Assembly: GCF_000177535.2 (NCBI RefSeq)
Contig: NC_015673.1
Span: 1,302,001-1,366,000, forward strand
DNA length: 64,000 bases
DNA from: Corynebacterium resistens DSM 45100
GTDB taxonomy: Bacteria; Actinomycetota; Actinomycetes; Mycobacteriales; Mycobacteriaceae
Direction: 5' to 3'
Positions 8,674 to 17,954 of this stretch are shown here, one piece after another. The notes beneath the pieces were generated by a model. That model was not told the DNA's origin. It saw only the letters and a list, made by a program, of their open reading frames with translations, and made no database searches. A program made the translations under genes and the position numbers. Position 1 is the stretch's first letter. The number at the start of each line of letters is the position of its first letter.

Positions 8674-9627
8674 CTAGCTCAGCATTTGGGCGACGGTATC
8701 CCAACCCAAGACTGCATCGACCGAGAGGGCAACGAAAAGGATGGATAGGTAGTTGTTCGAGAGGAAGAACAGCTTCATCGGCTTGACTGGAGTGCCGTTT
8801 TTCACACCGATGTGCAGTCTATGGGCCATCAGGATGAACCACGCGCCGGAGGCTACTGCAACAACAGCGTAAATCCAGCCGGCAGCGGGAACCAGCAGCA
8901 AACTGGTGATGACGGTGGCCCAAGTGTAAGCCAAAATTTGTCGGGTGACTTCCAGAGGTGGTTTCACGACGGGCATCATCGGCACGCCAGCGGCTTCATA
9001 GTCTTCGCGGTAGCGCATCCCAAGCGCCCACGTGTGAGGTGGGGTCCAGAAGAAAATGATCATGAACAAGATGATCGCTTGAATCCACGAGCTCCATCCT
9101 GCATGCAGCGCTCCACCGTGGTTGTCCGTAGTGGCAGCCCAACCGACAATAACGGGCATGCAGCCAGCTGCGCCGCCCCAAATGACGTTTTGCCATGTCC
9201 GCCGCTTCAGCCACTTGGTGTAGACGTAAATGTAGAACCAGATCGTCAACACGACGAAACCTGCTGCTAGCCATGAATGGGCCAGCAGGCCCAAGAAAAG
9301 CACGGATGCGATCATCATTACCCACGCGAAAATCCGCGCTTGGTTGACCGTCACCGTGTCCTTAGCCAATGGGCGACGGCGAGTGCGACGCATGAGCTGA
9401 TCGATGTCATAGTCCGCCACCATATTGAAAGTGTTAGCGGACGCGGCGCCCATCCATCCACCGACCAAAGTCAACAGGATCAAACCGATATCGACATTGC
9501 CGCGAGCCGCCTGCAGCATGGCTGGAATGGTGGCGACCAGCAACAATTCGATGACCCTAGGTTTCGTCAAAGCGATATAGGCCTTGACCCTATCGGCGAA
9601 GGTGGTCACTGGTTGCTCTGCCTCCAT
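8674..9627 (-). CDS. ctaB: CtaB, protoheme IX farnesyltransferase (heme O synthase)
   Basis: A UbiA-family prenyltransferase of 317 residues with about nine membrane helices. The first aspartate-rich motif [20 protein letters not shown] (N-x3-D-x3-D) binds the farnesyl diphosphate magnesium. It adds the hydroxyfarnesyl tail to heme B; CtaA then oxidises the product. The ATG at 9625-9627 lacks a ribosome site. A GGAGG lies just inside the frame, 11 bases before a GTG at 9609, so the true start may be six codons downstream. It is transcribed away from tkt. The qor gene that lies near here in C. glutamicum is absent. Confidence 0.95.
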   Translation of the reverse strand: MEAEQPVTTFADRVKAYIALTKPRVIELLLVATIPAMLQAARGNVDIGLILLTLVGGWMGAASANTFNMVADYDIDQLMRRTRRRPLAKDTVTVNQARIFAWVMMIASVLFLGLLAHSWLAAGFVVLTIWFYIYVYTKWLKRRTWQNVIWGGAAGCMPVIVGWAATTDNHGGALHAGWSSWIQAIILFMIIFFWTPPHTWALGMRYREDYEAAGVPMMPVVKPPLEVTRQILAYTWATVITSLLLVPAAGWIYAVVAVASGAWFILMAHRLHIGVKNGTPVKPMKLFFLSNNYLSILFVALSVDAVLGWDTVAQMLS

Positions 9628-9810
9628 ATAGATCTATTCAGTACTCCCCTACGCTACCCGAGGGCAGTCTGAATAGGTAACCACCGGGTCGGCGTTATTG
9701 GCACCGCTGCAAGCAATGCCGACCACTGCCCCACAACGCCTTCTTTACCTATTAGTATGAGTGCGTAACTACATTGCTTCATATCAACGCAACCGGAAAG
9801 GCTCGCACTC

Positions 9811-11895
9811 GTGACGCTCTCCCCAGACTTGGCGGCTTTGACCGTTCGTAATTACCCAGCTGATTGGACCGAGGCGGATACCCGTGCGGTTGATTTGGCG
9901 CGAGTTCTGGCCGCGGATGCCGTTGAGAACTGTGGGTCGGGGCACCCAGGTACCGCAATGAGCCTAGCTCCTCTGGCCTACACCTTGTACCAGCGAGTGC
10001 TGCGCCACGATCCACAGGACACTGAATGGGTGGGGCGCGATCGCTTCGTCCTGTCCTGTGGCCACTCATCGCTGACCCAATACATCCAGCTGTACCTGGG
10101 TGGATTCGGTATGGAACTTGATGATCTCAAGTCTCTGCGCACTTACCATTCCAAGACTCCAGGGCATCCCGAGGTGCACCATACGGATGGTGTGGAAATC
10201 ACCACTGGTCCCTTGGGGCAAGGGTTGGCTTCCGCGGTGGGCATGGCCATGGCCGCCCGCCGTGAGCGCGCGCTGTTCGATCCAGAGGCCGCACCCGGGC
10301 AGTCTCCTTTCGATCACTTTGTCTACGTCATTGCATCCGACGGAGACGTGCAAGAGGGGGTAACCGGTGAGGCATCCTCCCTAGCTGGAACGCAACAGCT
10401 AGGGAACCTCATTGTCTTCTGGGATGACAACGGCATTTCAATTGAAGATGAGACCACTATTGCTTTCACCGAGGATGTCGTAAAGCGCTACGAGTCTTAC
10501 GGTTGGCAGACGCTCGAGGTCACGGGTGAGGATGTCGAGGGAATTCTTGACGCCGTGGAGCGCGCGAAGGAAGAGACCACCAAGCCGACCTTTATCCGAC
10601 TGCGCTCAGTTATCGCCTTCCCAGCACCGAACAAAATGAATACAGGTGCTTCGCACGGTTCTGCGCTGGGTGCAGATGAGATCACCGGGATCAAACAAGC
10701 GTTGGACTTCCCCGATGCGCCATTCCCCGTCGAAGAAGAAATCGTTAAGCACGCGCGGGGTCTGGTGGATCGAGGCGCGAACGTTCACGCCCAATGGCAG
10801 AAAACCTTCGATGAGTGGGCAGCGGCAAATCCTGAAAGCAAGAAGCTCTTCGACCGGCTCTACGCGCGCGAATTGCCAACGGAACTTTCCGGCAAGATGC
10901 CTACGTGGGACGCCGGTGAATCCATTGCCACTCGCAAGGCCTCTGAAGCCACTCTCCAAGTACTCGGTGCCGAACTTCCAGAGCTGTGGGGAGGATCCGC
11001 GGACCTAGCCGGTTCTACCAACACCATCATCAAGGGCTCTCCTTCCTTCGGCCCAGAGAGCATTTCTACCCGCAGCTTCACCACCGAGCCAGGTGGTCGC
11101 AATTTGCACTTCGGTATCCGCGAGCACGGCATGGCCGCAATCCTTAACGGTATTGCCCTGCACGGTCCAACGCGCCCATACGGCGCGACGTTCCTGCAGT
11201 TCTCCGACTACGCACGAGGTGCTGTGCGCTTGGGAGCTCTTATGAAGACCGACGTGTACCACGTGTGGACCCATGACTCGATCGGGCTTGGAGAAGACGG
11301 CCCCACTCACCAGCCAGTTGAGCATCTCGCATCTCTGCGTGCAATCCCCCACCTGGCGGTAATCCGTCCGGCTGATGCCAACGAAACTGCACAGGCTTGG
11401 ATGGCAGCTTTGAAAGCAGAGGAAAGCCCGAAGGCTCTGGTTCTTACCCGTCAGAATGTTCCAGTGCTGGAAGGAACAAAGGAGAAGGCGGCTGAAGGTG
11501 TTCGCCGCGGCGCTTACATTTTGGTGGATTCCTCTGCTCCGACACCCGATGCGATCCTGATGGCAACGGGTTCCGAGGTTCAATTGGCCGTGGAGGCTGC
11601 CGAGGAATTGGAACAACAGGGCATTGCCACACGGGTTGTCTCGATGCCATGCATGGAGTGGTTCTTGGAGCAGAGCGCCGAGTATATCGAGTCCGTTTTG
11701 CCCAGCACCGTGACCGCCCGTGTATCCGTTGAAGCAGCCGTGGCCATGCCATGGCACCGTTTCACTGGTCTGCAAGGTCGCAATATCTCCCTTGAGCACT
11801 ACGGCGCCTCCGCCGACTATAAGACGCTCTACGAAAAGTTCGGTATCACCGTTTCAGCAGTCGTCAACGCTGCCAAGGAAGTTGTTGCCAAGTAG
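9811..11895 (+). CDS. tkt: Transketolase
   Basis: A 694-residue thiamine-diphosphate enzyme that moves two-carbon units between sugar phosphates in the non-oxidative pentose phosphate pathway and supplies erythrose 4-phosphate for the aro genes further right. N-terminal motif GSGHPGTAMSLAPLAY, the ThDP/Mg motif GDGDVQEGVTGEASSLAGT...WDDN, and central IREHGMAAI are all present. The GTG start at 9811 has a GGAAAGG ribosome site 13 bases ahead. It is the first gene of the tkt-tal-zwf-opcA-pgl block. A terminator-like hairpin follows the stop, suggesting partial uncoupling from the downstream genes. Confidence 0.97.
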   Translation: MTLSPDLAALTVRNYPADWTEADTRAVDLARVLAADAVENCGSGHPGTAMSLAPLAYTLYQRVLRHDPQDTEWVGRDRFVLSCGHSSLTQYIQLYLGGFGMELDDLKSLRTYHSKTPGHPEVHHTDGVEITTGPLGQGLASAVGMAMAARRERALFDPEAAPGQSPFDHFVYVIASDGDVQEGVTGEASSLAGTQQLGNLIVFWDDNGISIEDETTIAFTEDVVKRYESYGWQTLEVTGEDVEGILDAVERAKEETTKPTFIRLRSVIAFPAPNKMNTGASHGSALGADEITGIKQALDFPDAPFPVEEEIVKHARGLVDRGANVHAQWQKTFDEWAAANPESKKLFDRLYARELPTELSGKMPTWDAGESIATRKASEATLQVLGAELPELWGGSADLAGSTNTIIKGSPSFGPESISTRSFTTEPGGRNLHFGIREHGMAAILNGIALHGPTRPYGATFLQFSDYARGAVRLGALMKTDVYHVWTHDSIGLGEDGPTHQPVEHLASLRAIPHLAVIRPADANETAQAWMAALKAEESPKALVLTRQNVPVLEGTKEKAAEGVRRGAYILVDSSAPTPDAILMATGSEVQLAVEAAEELEQQGIATRVVSMPCMEWFLEQSAEYIESVLPSTVTARVSVEAAVAMPWHRFTGLQGRNISLEHYGASADYKTLYEKFGITVSAVVNAAKEVVAK

Positions 11896-11906
11896 GCACG
11901 TTCACT

Positions 11907-11940
11907 AAGGACCCCGTGAGAGCCTATTGCGGGGTCCTTT
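11907..11940 (+). terminator. Hairpin terminator/attenuator between tkt and tal
   Basis: A perfect ten-base stem, AAGGACCCCG (11907-11916) with CGGGGTCCTT (11930-11939), loop 13, followed by a short T run only. It probably lowers transcription into tal and the genes beyond, or marks a processing point. Confidence 0.7.
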
Positions 11941-12033
11941 CCACACCCCACACCTAGACACGAATCTTCATTCCCTTCACCAGAATCGACCTTGTCAACT
12001 ACCAGCTGCCAACGTTTCCGAGGAGAACCGCCC

Positions 12034-13176
12034 ATGACTGCTCACACCCCTACCGCCTCCCTACCTGGCCCCGATGCCATTCAACAGCTGCGCAAGCTTG
12101 GAACGTCAGTGTGGCTCGATGACCTCTCCAGAGACCGATTGCGAAGTGGCAATCTTCAAGAGATCATCGCCTCAAAAGGCATCGCTGGAGTGACGACCAA
12201 TCCAGCCATTTTCGCCACAGCTATGGGCGCTGGCACGGCTTATGATGCCCAAATTGCGGACTTAGCCGCGACAGAGACCCCCGCAGTCAACGCCGTCTTT
12301 GCTATGGCTTCCGATGACGTTCGTGAAGCCTGCGATGCGTTTACCGGTATTTACGAAACCACGGATGGTGTCGATGGACGCGTCTCGCTCGAGGTTGATC
12401 CCCGGCTGGCCCATGATCGCGAAGCCACAGTGGCGCAAGCACGCGAGCTAGCCGAAAAGGTTGATCGTCCAAACGTAATGATCAAAATCCCGGCGACCGA
12501 AGAATGCCTGCCTGCGATAACCGATGTTCTCGCCGAAGGCATTAGCGTAAACGTCACTTTGATCTTCTCTGTATCGCGTTACCGGCAAGTATGCGAAGCT
12601 TTCCTCAATGGATTGGAAGCCGCAGCGGATAACGGCAAAGATCTCAGCACTATACATTCGGTTGCTAGCTTCTTCGTTTCCCGTGTGGATACAGAAGTCG
12701 ATAAACGCCTAGAAAAACTCGGGGAAACCGAACTCCAGGGGCAAGCCGCTTTGGCCAATGCCCGACTGGCGTATGCCGCATTTGAAGAAACTCTGCTCAC
12801 GAATCCGCGCTGGGAAAAGCTGCGTGCCAAAGGAGCGCATATTCAGCGGCCACTGTGGGCGTCAACCTCTGTCAAGAACCCCGATTACCCAGATACGCTT
12901 TATGTTGATGCCTTAGCCGGGCCACGCACCGTCAATACCATGCCGGAGGCCACACTGGATGCAGTAATTGACCACAGTGAAGCGGATGAGGACCTGCTCA
13001 GCGACAAGAAGATGCAGGCTGAGATCGTATTCCAACTGTTGGATGACGTCGGCGTGGATCTAGGTGACGTATGGCAGGTACTGGAAGAAGAGGGCGTACA
13101 GAAGTTCATCGATTCTTGGGAAGAATTGTTGGAAACCGTAGATCAGCAGCTCCGAGCGAAGAAGGGCGAGGCATAA
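12034..13176 (+). CDS. tal: Transaldolase
   Basis: A 380-residue class I aldolase-type enzyme of the non-oxidative pentose phosphate pathway. The Schiff-base lysine lies in NVMIKIPATEECLPAI; TTNPAIFATAM and SVNVTLIFSVSRY are further family motifs. The frame is open to 11992, but the ATG at 12034 has an AGGAGA site nine bases upstream and homologous N-termini fit MTAHTP, so I use it. The stop is three bases before the zwf start, so the two are translationally linked. Confidence 0.96.
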   Translation: MTAHTPTASLPGPDAIQQLRKLGTSVWLDDLSRDRLRSGNLQEIIASKGIAGVTTNPAIFATAMGAGTAYDAQIADLAATETPAVNAVFAMASDDVREACDAFTGIYETTDGVDGRVSLEVDPRLAHDREATVAQARELAEKVDRPNVMIKIPATEECLPAITDVLAEGISVNVTLIFSVSRYRQVCEAFLNGLEAAADNGKDLSTIHSVASFFVSRVDTEVDKRLEKLGETELQGQAALANARLAYAAFEETLLTNPRWEKLRAKGAHIQRPLWASTSVKNPDYPDTLYVDALAGPRTVNTMPEATLDAVIDHSEADEDLLSDKKMQAEIVFQLLDDVGVDLGDVWQVLEEEGVQKFIDSWEELLETVDQQLRAKKGEA

Positions 13177-13179
13177 CAG

Positions 13180-14793
13180 GTGACGATTGAAACTGGAGCT
13201 GAAGAACGCGCAGTCAGCGCGATGCTCACCCAACCACGGGACTGGGAAAACCCCCTCCGCGACGATCTGGACAAACGCCTGCCTCGAATAGCAGGGCCCA
13301 GTGGCCTAGTGATATTCGGAGTTACCGGAGACTTGGCTCGTAAGAAGCTGCTGCCGGCAGTTTACGACCTAGCTAATCGAGGGCTGCTGCCACCAGGATT
13401 CAGCTTGATTGGTTACGGTCGCCGTGATTGGACTAAGGAAGAGTTCGAAGGCCAAGTGCTGGAGGCAGTCAAGGAAAGAGCACGCACACCGTGGCGCCAA
13501 TCCGTATGGGACCGATTGGCTGAAGGCATCTTTTTCGCAAAAGGCGACTTCACCACGGACGAAGCTTTCGATAACCTCGCCGCGTTGACCCGGGAAATCG
13601 ATGCCACCCGTGGCACCGCAGGAAACTGGGCATTCTACCTCTCCGTTCCGCCGGAATACTTCTCCAACGTATGCAACCAGTTAGACCGTTCCGGTCTCGC
13701 CCGTGGGGAGAAAATCTCCAGCGCAACCGACGAGTACCCGGCAGTACCGGGTTGGCGCCGTGTGGTGATTGAAAAGCCGTTCGGACACGACGAACAGTCG
13801 GCTCACGAGCTCAACGAAATCGTCAACCACGTGTTCCCTGAGAGTTCTGTCTTCCGCATCGACCACTATCTGGGCAAAGAGACCGTACAGAACATTTTGG
13901 CTCTGCGTTTTGCCAACCAGCTTTTCGATCCATTGTTTAACAGCCATTATGTTGATCACGTCCAGATCACCATGGCCGAAGACATCGGACTGGGAGGTCG
14001 TGCAGGTTACTACGACGGAATCGGCGCCGCCCGAGACGTGATCCAGAATCACTTGTTGCAGTTGCTGGCACTCGTGGCGATGGAAGAACCAGTAGCCTTC
14101 AATCCCGCAGAACTCCAAGCTGAGAAAATCAAGGTTCTTCGTGCTACCAAGCCCGTTGGTCCATTCGCGCAAACAACGGCCCGTGGCCAGTACACGTCCG
14201 GTTGGCAAGGCAGCGAGCCCGTGAAGGGGCTGCGGCAAGAAGATGGATTTGATCCAGAATCAACCACAGAGACCTATGCAGCCGCTACTTTCGAAATCAA
14301 TTCCCGCCGTTGGGCTGGTGTCCCCTTCTACCTGCGCTCCGGAAAACGCTTGGGCCGTCGCGTGACCGAAATCGCGTTGGTTTTCAAAGAAGCCCCCCAC
14401 CTGCCCTTCGGCGTGAACCAGACAGCATCTCAAGGCAACAACATGTTGGTTATCAGGGTGCAGCCGGACGAAGGCGTACTCATGCGCTTTGGTTCGAAGG
14501 TACCGGGATCGGCTATGGAAGTCCGCGATGTGAACATGGACTTCAGCTACTCCGAGGCCTTTACCGAACAGTCCCCCGAGGCCTACGAACGCCTTATTCT
14601 AGATGCCCTCTTGGATGAAGCCAGCCTGTTCCCAACCAATGATGAGGTCGAACTATCGTGGCGCATTCTCGATCCAATCCTGGACTACTGGTCGATGCAT
14701 GGACGTCCTGAGGACTATCCGGCCGGCACATGGGGTCCGGAAAGTGCCGATAAAATGCTGCGCCGAACCGGTCGCTCGTGGCGCCGTCCATAG
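13180..14793 (+). CDS. zwf: Glucose-6-phosphate 1-dehydrogenase
   Basis: A 537-residue enzyme catalysing the first oxidative step of the pentose phosphate pathway, glucose 6-phosphate to 6-phosphogluconolactone with NADPH formation. The dinucleotide fold motif GVTGDLARKKLLPAVYDL is near residue 47 and the active-site signature RIDHYLGKETVQN is intact. The N-terminal extension of about 35 residues is usual for corynebacterial Zwf. GTG start three bases after tal; the ribosome site must lie inside the tal 3' end (GAAGGGCGAGG). The next gene, opcA, encodes its assembly partner. Confidence 0.97.
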   Translation: MTIETGAEERAVSAMLTQPRDWENPLRDDLDKRLPRIAGPSGLVIFGVTGDLARKKLLPAVYDLANRGLLPPGFSLIGYGRRDWTKEEFEGQVLEAVKERARTPWRQSVWDRLAEGIFFAKGDFTTDEAFDNLAALTREIDATRGTAGNWAFYLSVPPEYFSNVCNQLDRSGLARGEKISSATDEYPAVPGWRRVVIEKPFGHDEQSAHELNEIVNHVFPESSVFRIDHYLGKETVQNILALRFANQLFDPLFNSHYVDHVQITMAEDIGLGGRAGYYDGIGAARDVIQNHLLQLLALVAMEEPVAFNPAELQAEKIKVLRATKPVGPFAQTTARGQYTSGWQGSEPVKGLRQEDGFDPESTTETYAAATFEINSRRWAGVPFYLRSGKRLGRRVTEIALVFKEAPHLPFGVNQTASQGNNMLVIRVQPDEGVLMRFGSKVPGSAMEVRDVNMDFSYSEAFTEQSPEAYERLILDALLDEASLFPTNDEVELSWRILDPILDYWSMHGRPEDYPAGTWGPESADKMLRRTGRSWRRP

Positions 14794-14824
14794 GCAATTC
14801 GTGAGGTCGAAAGGTTAAACACTC

Positions 14825-15874
14825 ATGATCATTGATCTTCCCAACACCCACACTCACGACGTCACCCGCCGACTGCGTGAGATTCGTGACGAACGTGGCC
14901 AGCTCACCAGTGGTCGCGTGCTCACCCTCATTGTGGTGGCTACTGATGAAGACGATCTCGATGTCATCATCGATGCCACCCACGAAGCATCTCGCGAACA
15001 CCCTGCGCGCGTGTTGCTGCTGGTTACGCACCGCAAGTCCGCAGCGGCACGGTTGGATGCCCAGATTCGTTTGGGCGGAGACGCAGGAGCTTCCGAAATC
15101 ATCGTCATGCACGTGCATGGCGAACTTAGCGCTCACCGTGATTCCGTCGTCACTCCCCTGTTGTTGCCTGACACACCCATTGTGGCTTGGTGGCCCACTC
15201 ACGGACCACGTAATCCGGCCTCTGATCCCATTGGTGCTCTAGCGACTCGGCGAATTACTGACTCGCTGTTTGATGAGGATCCCGATGCCCTGTATCGCCG
15301 ACGGATGACTTATGCCCACGGGGATTCGGACATGGCTTGGAGCCGCATTACCTTGTGGCGCGGACTACTTGCTTCCCTACTCGACCAACCGCCCCATGAA
15401 GATATCCTTGCGGCAGAAGTGACCGGCCCGCTAGAAGACCCGAGCGCGGATATCGCCGCAGGCTGGTTGGCGGACCGTTTGGACGTTCCAGTGACCCGTA
15501 AAGTCAGCGGCAGTCCAGCTGTGCCGCTGGATGCCGAAGGCAAAGAATGCTTTGGCGTGGAGTCGATTGTCTTGCGCCGTACCGATACCGATATCACGGT
15601 GCGTGTCAATAGCGCCCACACCGCGGAATGCACGGTTGGCGAAACCACTCGCGTTGTCACTTTCGGTCGCCGTGAACTCTACGAGTGCCTCGCAGAAGAG
15701 CTCCGCCACTTGGACGCTGATTATGCCTTTGGGCACGCATTACGTGGCCTTGCTCGTGTTAGTCGCCCGCACCGTGGTCGCAAAGGCACCGACCGGTCGC
15801 GCCTCGATGGCAGGGATCGTTGGACGGGCGGTCGCGATGATTCCCAGTTCGATGTGCAAGCCTCCCTGCGATAG
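14825..15874 (+). CDS. opcA: OpcA, glucose-6-phosphate dehydrogenase assembly protein
   Basis: A 349-residue OpcA-family protein needed for full activity of Zwf in actinobacteria and cyanobacteria, by an allosteric or assembly role. Recognised by its place between zwf and pgl and by family-type segments MIIDLPNTHTHDVTRRLREI and PIVAWWPTHGPRNPASDPIG. The last 35 residues are basic and low in complexity, longer than the C. glutamicum protein. A GAAAGG site precedes the ATG. Confidence 0.92.
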   Translation: MIIDLPNTHTHDVTRRLREIRDERGQLTSGRVLTLIVVATDEDDLDVIIDATHEASREHPARVLLLVTHRKSAAARLDAQIRLGGDAGASEIIVMHVHGELSAHRDSVVTPLLLPDTPIVAWWPTHGPRNPASDPIGALATRRITDSLFDEDPDALYRRRMTYAHGDSDMAWSRITLWRGLLASLLDQPPHEDILAAEVTGPLEDPSADIAAGWLADRLDVPVTRKVSGSPAVPLDAEGKECFGVESIVLRRTDTDITVRVNSAHTAECTVGETTRVVTFGRRELYECLAEELRHLDADYAFGHALRGLARVSRPHRGRKGTDRSRLDGRDRWTGGRDDSQFDVQASLR

Positions 15875-15885
15875 AAAGGATAAGC

Positions 15886-16656
15886 ATGTCTACGCCTGAA
15901 GTTCATGTTCGCAATGGTTTTGAATCGCAAGACGAACTCGCCCAAGCGGCCGCCCGCGAACTGGTTACCGCCATCGTGCACCTACAGCGGACCCAACCTG
16001 AGGTCCGTCTAGTCCTCACGGGTGGTGGCGCTGGTATTGCCACGCTGCGCCACCTCGCCAGTTACGATCACTTGGCGGCGCGAAGCGCTGATGACTTCCC
16101 AATGGAACGCATAGATTGGCACCGCGTGCTCATCTTCTTCGGCGATGAGCGGTTCCTCCCTGTTGGAGACCCCGAACGCAACGACACACAAGCTGACGAA
16201 GCCTTACTGCAACACGTCTCAGTTCCCGCTGAGAATATTTTCCGTTACGGGGCGCCGGAGGATTCTTCTTTGGACGACGCCGCCACGGCCTACGCCCAAA
16301 CGGTTCGTGAGCAGGCCCCTGACGGATTCGACATTCACCTTCTGGGGATGGGACCAGAAGGACACATCAATTCACTCTTCCCGCATACCCCGGAGTTGAA
16401 GAACCCTAGCGACCTTGTCGTCGCGGTCCGTGATTGCCCGAAGCCACCACCTGAGCGCGTTTCCCTCAGCATGGATGCGGTCAACACGGCTGATGAGGTC
16501 TGGCTGCTCGTGTCGGGTTCGGCTAAGGCGGAGGCTGCAGCGCAGGTGGCCATGCGTGCCGATGAAGAGTTTCAGTGGCCAGCGGCGTTGGCGTCAGGTA
16601 AAAAGAAAACCCTGCTTTGGGTAGACGAAGAAGCATCAACGCAATTGCCGGAATAA
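15886..16656 (+). CDS. pgl: 6-phosphogluconolactonase
   Basis: A 256-residue member of the glucosamine/galactosamine-6-phosphate isomerase-like family that hydrolyses the lactone made by Zwf. Motifs: LVLTGGGAGIATL (phosphate loop), FFGDERFLPVGDPERND, and LLGMGPEGHINSLFPH. GAAAGGA lies eight bases before the ATG at 15886, and opcA ends eleven bases upstream. It is the last gene of the block and converges on a GNAT gene. Called devB in older corynebacterial annotation. Confidence 0.95.
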   Translation: MSTPEVHVRNGFESQDELAQAAARELVTAIVHLQRTQPEVRLVLTGGGAGIATLRHLASYDHLAARSADDFPMERIDWHRVLIFFGDERFLPVGDPERNDTQADEALLQHVSVPAENIFRYGAPEDSSLDDAATAYAQTVREQAPDGFDIHLLGMGPEGHINSLFPHTPELKNPSDLVVAVRDCPKPPPERVSLSMDAVNTADEVWLLVSGSAKAEAAAQVAMRADEEFQWPAALASGKKKTLLWVDEEASTQLPE

Positions 16657-16721
16657 AGCCATCGGCGACCAACAGTAAAGATGGCTTCCCATCGTGTTAA
16701 ACCAGCAAGCGATGCGATGGG
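16657..16721. terminator. Twin hairpins between convergent pgl and the GNAT gene
   Basis: AGCCATC (16657-16663) pairs perfectly with GATGGCT (16680-16686), and CCCATCG (16688-16694) with CGATGGG (16715-16721). On the minus strand the first hairpin is followed by TTATT, so it can end the GNAT transcript; on the plus strand the pair can end the pgl operon. Confidence 0.65.
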
Positions 16722-16737
16722 GCAAATTACTGCGCTG

Positions 16738-17313
16738 TCATTGGCGGAAGGCAGGATCCGTGGCCAAGGCGGAATACACTGCTAGGTCATGATATTCTCC
16801 CCGGGAAAATTCGGCGCCCCGGGCGTAGCCCTCGAAGGTGAACTGTGCTTTTTCAGCCACCCAGCGCGAGGCGTGGTTATCAACCCTTGCACGCAGCTCA
16901 ACGCGGTGAAAGCCAAGTTCGAAGAGGTACCGAGCGGCTAATCTCACCGCGCGACTTTGCAACCCTCGACCTCGAGCCCACGGCGCCGAGTTGTAGCCGA
17001 GGGAACCGGTGTGCGGGTTGATCGGATCCACTCGGAATTCGATGTTGCCACAGTACCGATCACCAGAGTTTAGAGGCTCGGTGAGCGCCCACGCGACAGC
17101 CTGCTCGTGGTTGTTGAGGTAGGCAATGAACTCCTCTGCCATCTCCACGGTGTAGTCGTTGGGGCGCGCCACGGGAACACGCGTGAACTCAACCATTCGG
17201 GCATCAACGCTTTTGGAAAGATCTCTTGCATCGGTGATCTCCAAGGGACGGAGCCGTATAACCTCGTCCGAAAGCTCAGTGGCATGGAGCGAATTAGCAG
17301 GTGATTTTGCCAT
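16738..17313 (-). CDS. GNAT-family N-acetyltransferase (RimJ/RimL-like)
   Basis: A 191-residue acetyltransferase. The acetyl-CoA loop is WARGRGLQSRAVRLAARYLF; the C-terminal ELRARVDNHASRWVAEKAQF (N-x-A-S-x-x-V-x-E-K) is typical of the RimJ/RimL subgroup, which acetylates protein N-termini or small molecules. The target here is unknown. The frame extends to 17433, but the ATG at 17313 has GGAAGGAAA nine bases ahead and homologues begin near VIRLRPLEITDA. It is a single-gene unit. In C. glutamicum this interval carries ppc, which is missing here. Confidence 0.85.
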   Translation of the reverse strand: MAKSPANSLHATELSDEVIRLRPLEITDARDLSKSVDARMVEFTRVPVARPNDYTVEMAEEFIAYLNNHEQAVAWALTEPLNSGDRYCGNIEFRVDPINPHTGSLGYNSAPWARGRGLQSRAVRLAARYLFELGFHRVELRARVDNHASRWVAEKAQFTFEGYARGAEFSRGEYHDLAVYSALATDPAFRQ

Positions 17314-17450
17314 GGGAGCGGTTTCCTTCCCTTGCGAATGATCGTGGTGGGTGGGAATGTTTTCTAACCAAGGGGCCCGGCCGCTGGGGAACTCGGGTGA
17401 GGAATCGTTCAGAAAGAATCCTCCTCCACACATCTTCCTACAAATACAAC

Positions 17451-17487
17451 AAAAAAGTGGAACAGTCCGCTAGGGACCATCCCACTT
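17451..17487 (-). terminator. Rho-independent terminator of the gap-pgk-tpiA-secG unit
   Basis: Read on the minus strand, AAGTGG (17482-17487) pairs with CCACTT (17455-17460), with an inner GTCC/GGAC pair, and is followed by six T. It lies about 50 bases after the secG stop. A smaller perfect hairpin, GGCGCAT/ATGCGCC (17508-17525), sits between it and secG. Confidence 0.88.
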
Positions 17488-17534
17488 AAAACATGCTGCG
17501 CTTTGAAGGCGCATTTCCATGCGCCACTTGGTGC

Positions 17535-17771
17535 CTACTTTCCGTAGTAGAGCAACAAGTTCAGACCGATGATGGCCAACACCCAAATCAGAGCGGTGAT
17601 AATAGTCAGGCGATCCAGGTTCTTTTCTGCCACAGTCGAACCGGACAGGTTCGATTGCATGCCACCGCCGAAGAGACTAGAAAGGCCACCACCTTTGCCT
17701 TTGTGCAAGAGCACAGACAGCCCCATGAGAAGGCTTGAGATGACCAAGATGATCTGAAGTGCGAGGATCAA
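17535..17771 (-). CDS. secG: SecG, preprotein translocase subunit
   Basis: A 78-residue protein with two membrane segments (IILVISSLLMGLSVLL and IITALIWVLAIIGLNLLL) joined by the conserved loop HKGKGGGLSSLFGG. SecG is the third subunit of the SecYEG channel. The TTG start at 17769-17771 is supported by homologues starting at the same residue and by a GGTAGGAA site close upstream. It follows tpiA by 183 bases, the usual corynebacterial order. Confidence 0.95.
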   Translation of the reverse strand: MILALQIILVISSLLMGLSVLLHKGKGGGLSSLFGGGMQSNLSGSTVAEKNLDRLTIITALIWVLAIIGLNLLLYYGK

Positions 17772-17899
17772 TTTCCTACCCTAAATGACTGTCGGGGAAG
17801 CTAATAACAGTCTAAATCTACCTATCGAAGTACGGTCGCGCAAAAATGACACGCACTTGAGTTATCAGTTCCAGTTTTGGCGCCCCCGCAAGGCTCGCT

Positions 17900-17930
17900 G
17901 GAGTAGCTGAGCAGAGCCAGAAGCTACTCC
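17900..17930. other. Hairpin between tpiA and secG
   Basis: GGAGTAGCT (17900-17908) pairs perfectly with AGCTACTCC (17922-17930), with further pairing into the loop. There is no T run on either strand, so it is more likely an RNA processing or stability element than a true terminator. Confidence 0.5.
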
Positions 17931-17954
17931 GGCACCCGTAGCGGGGACAATGTG

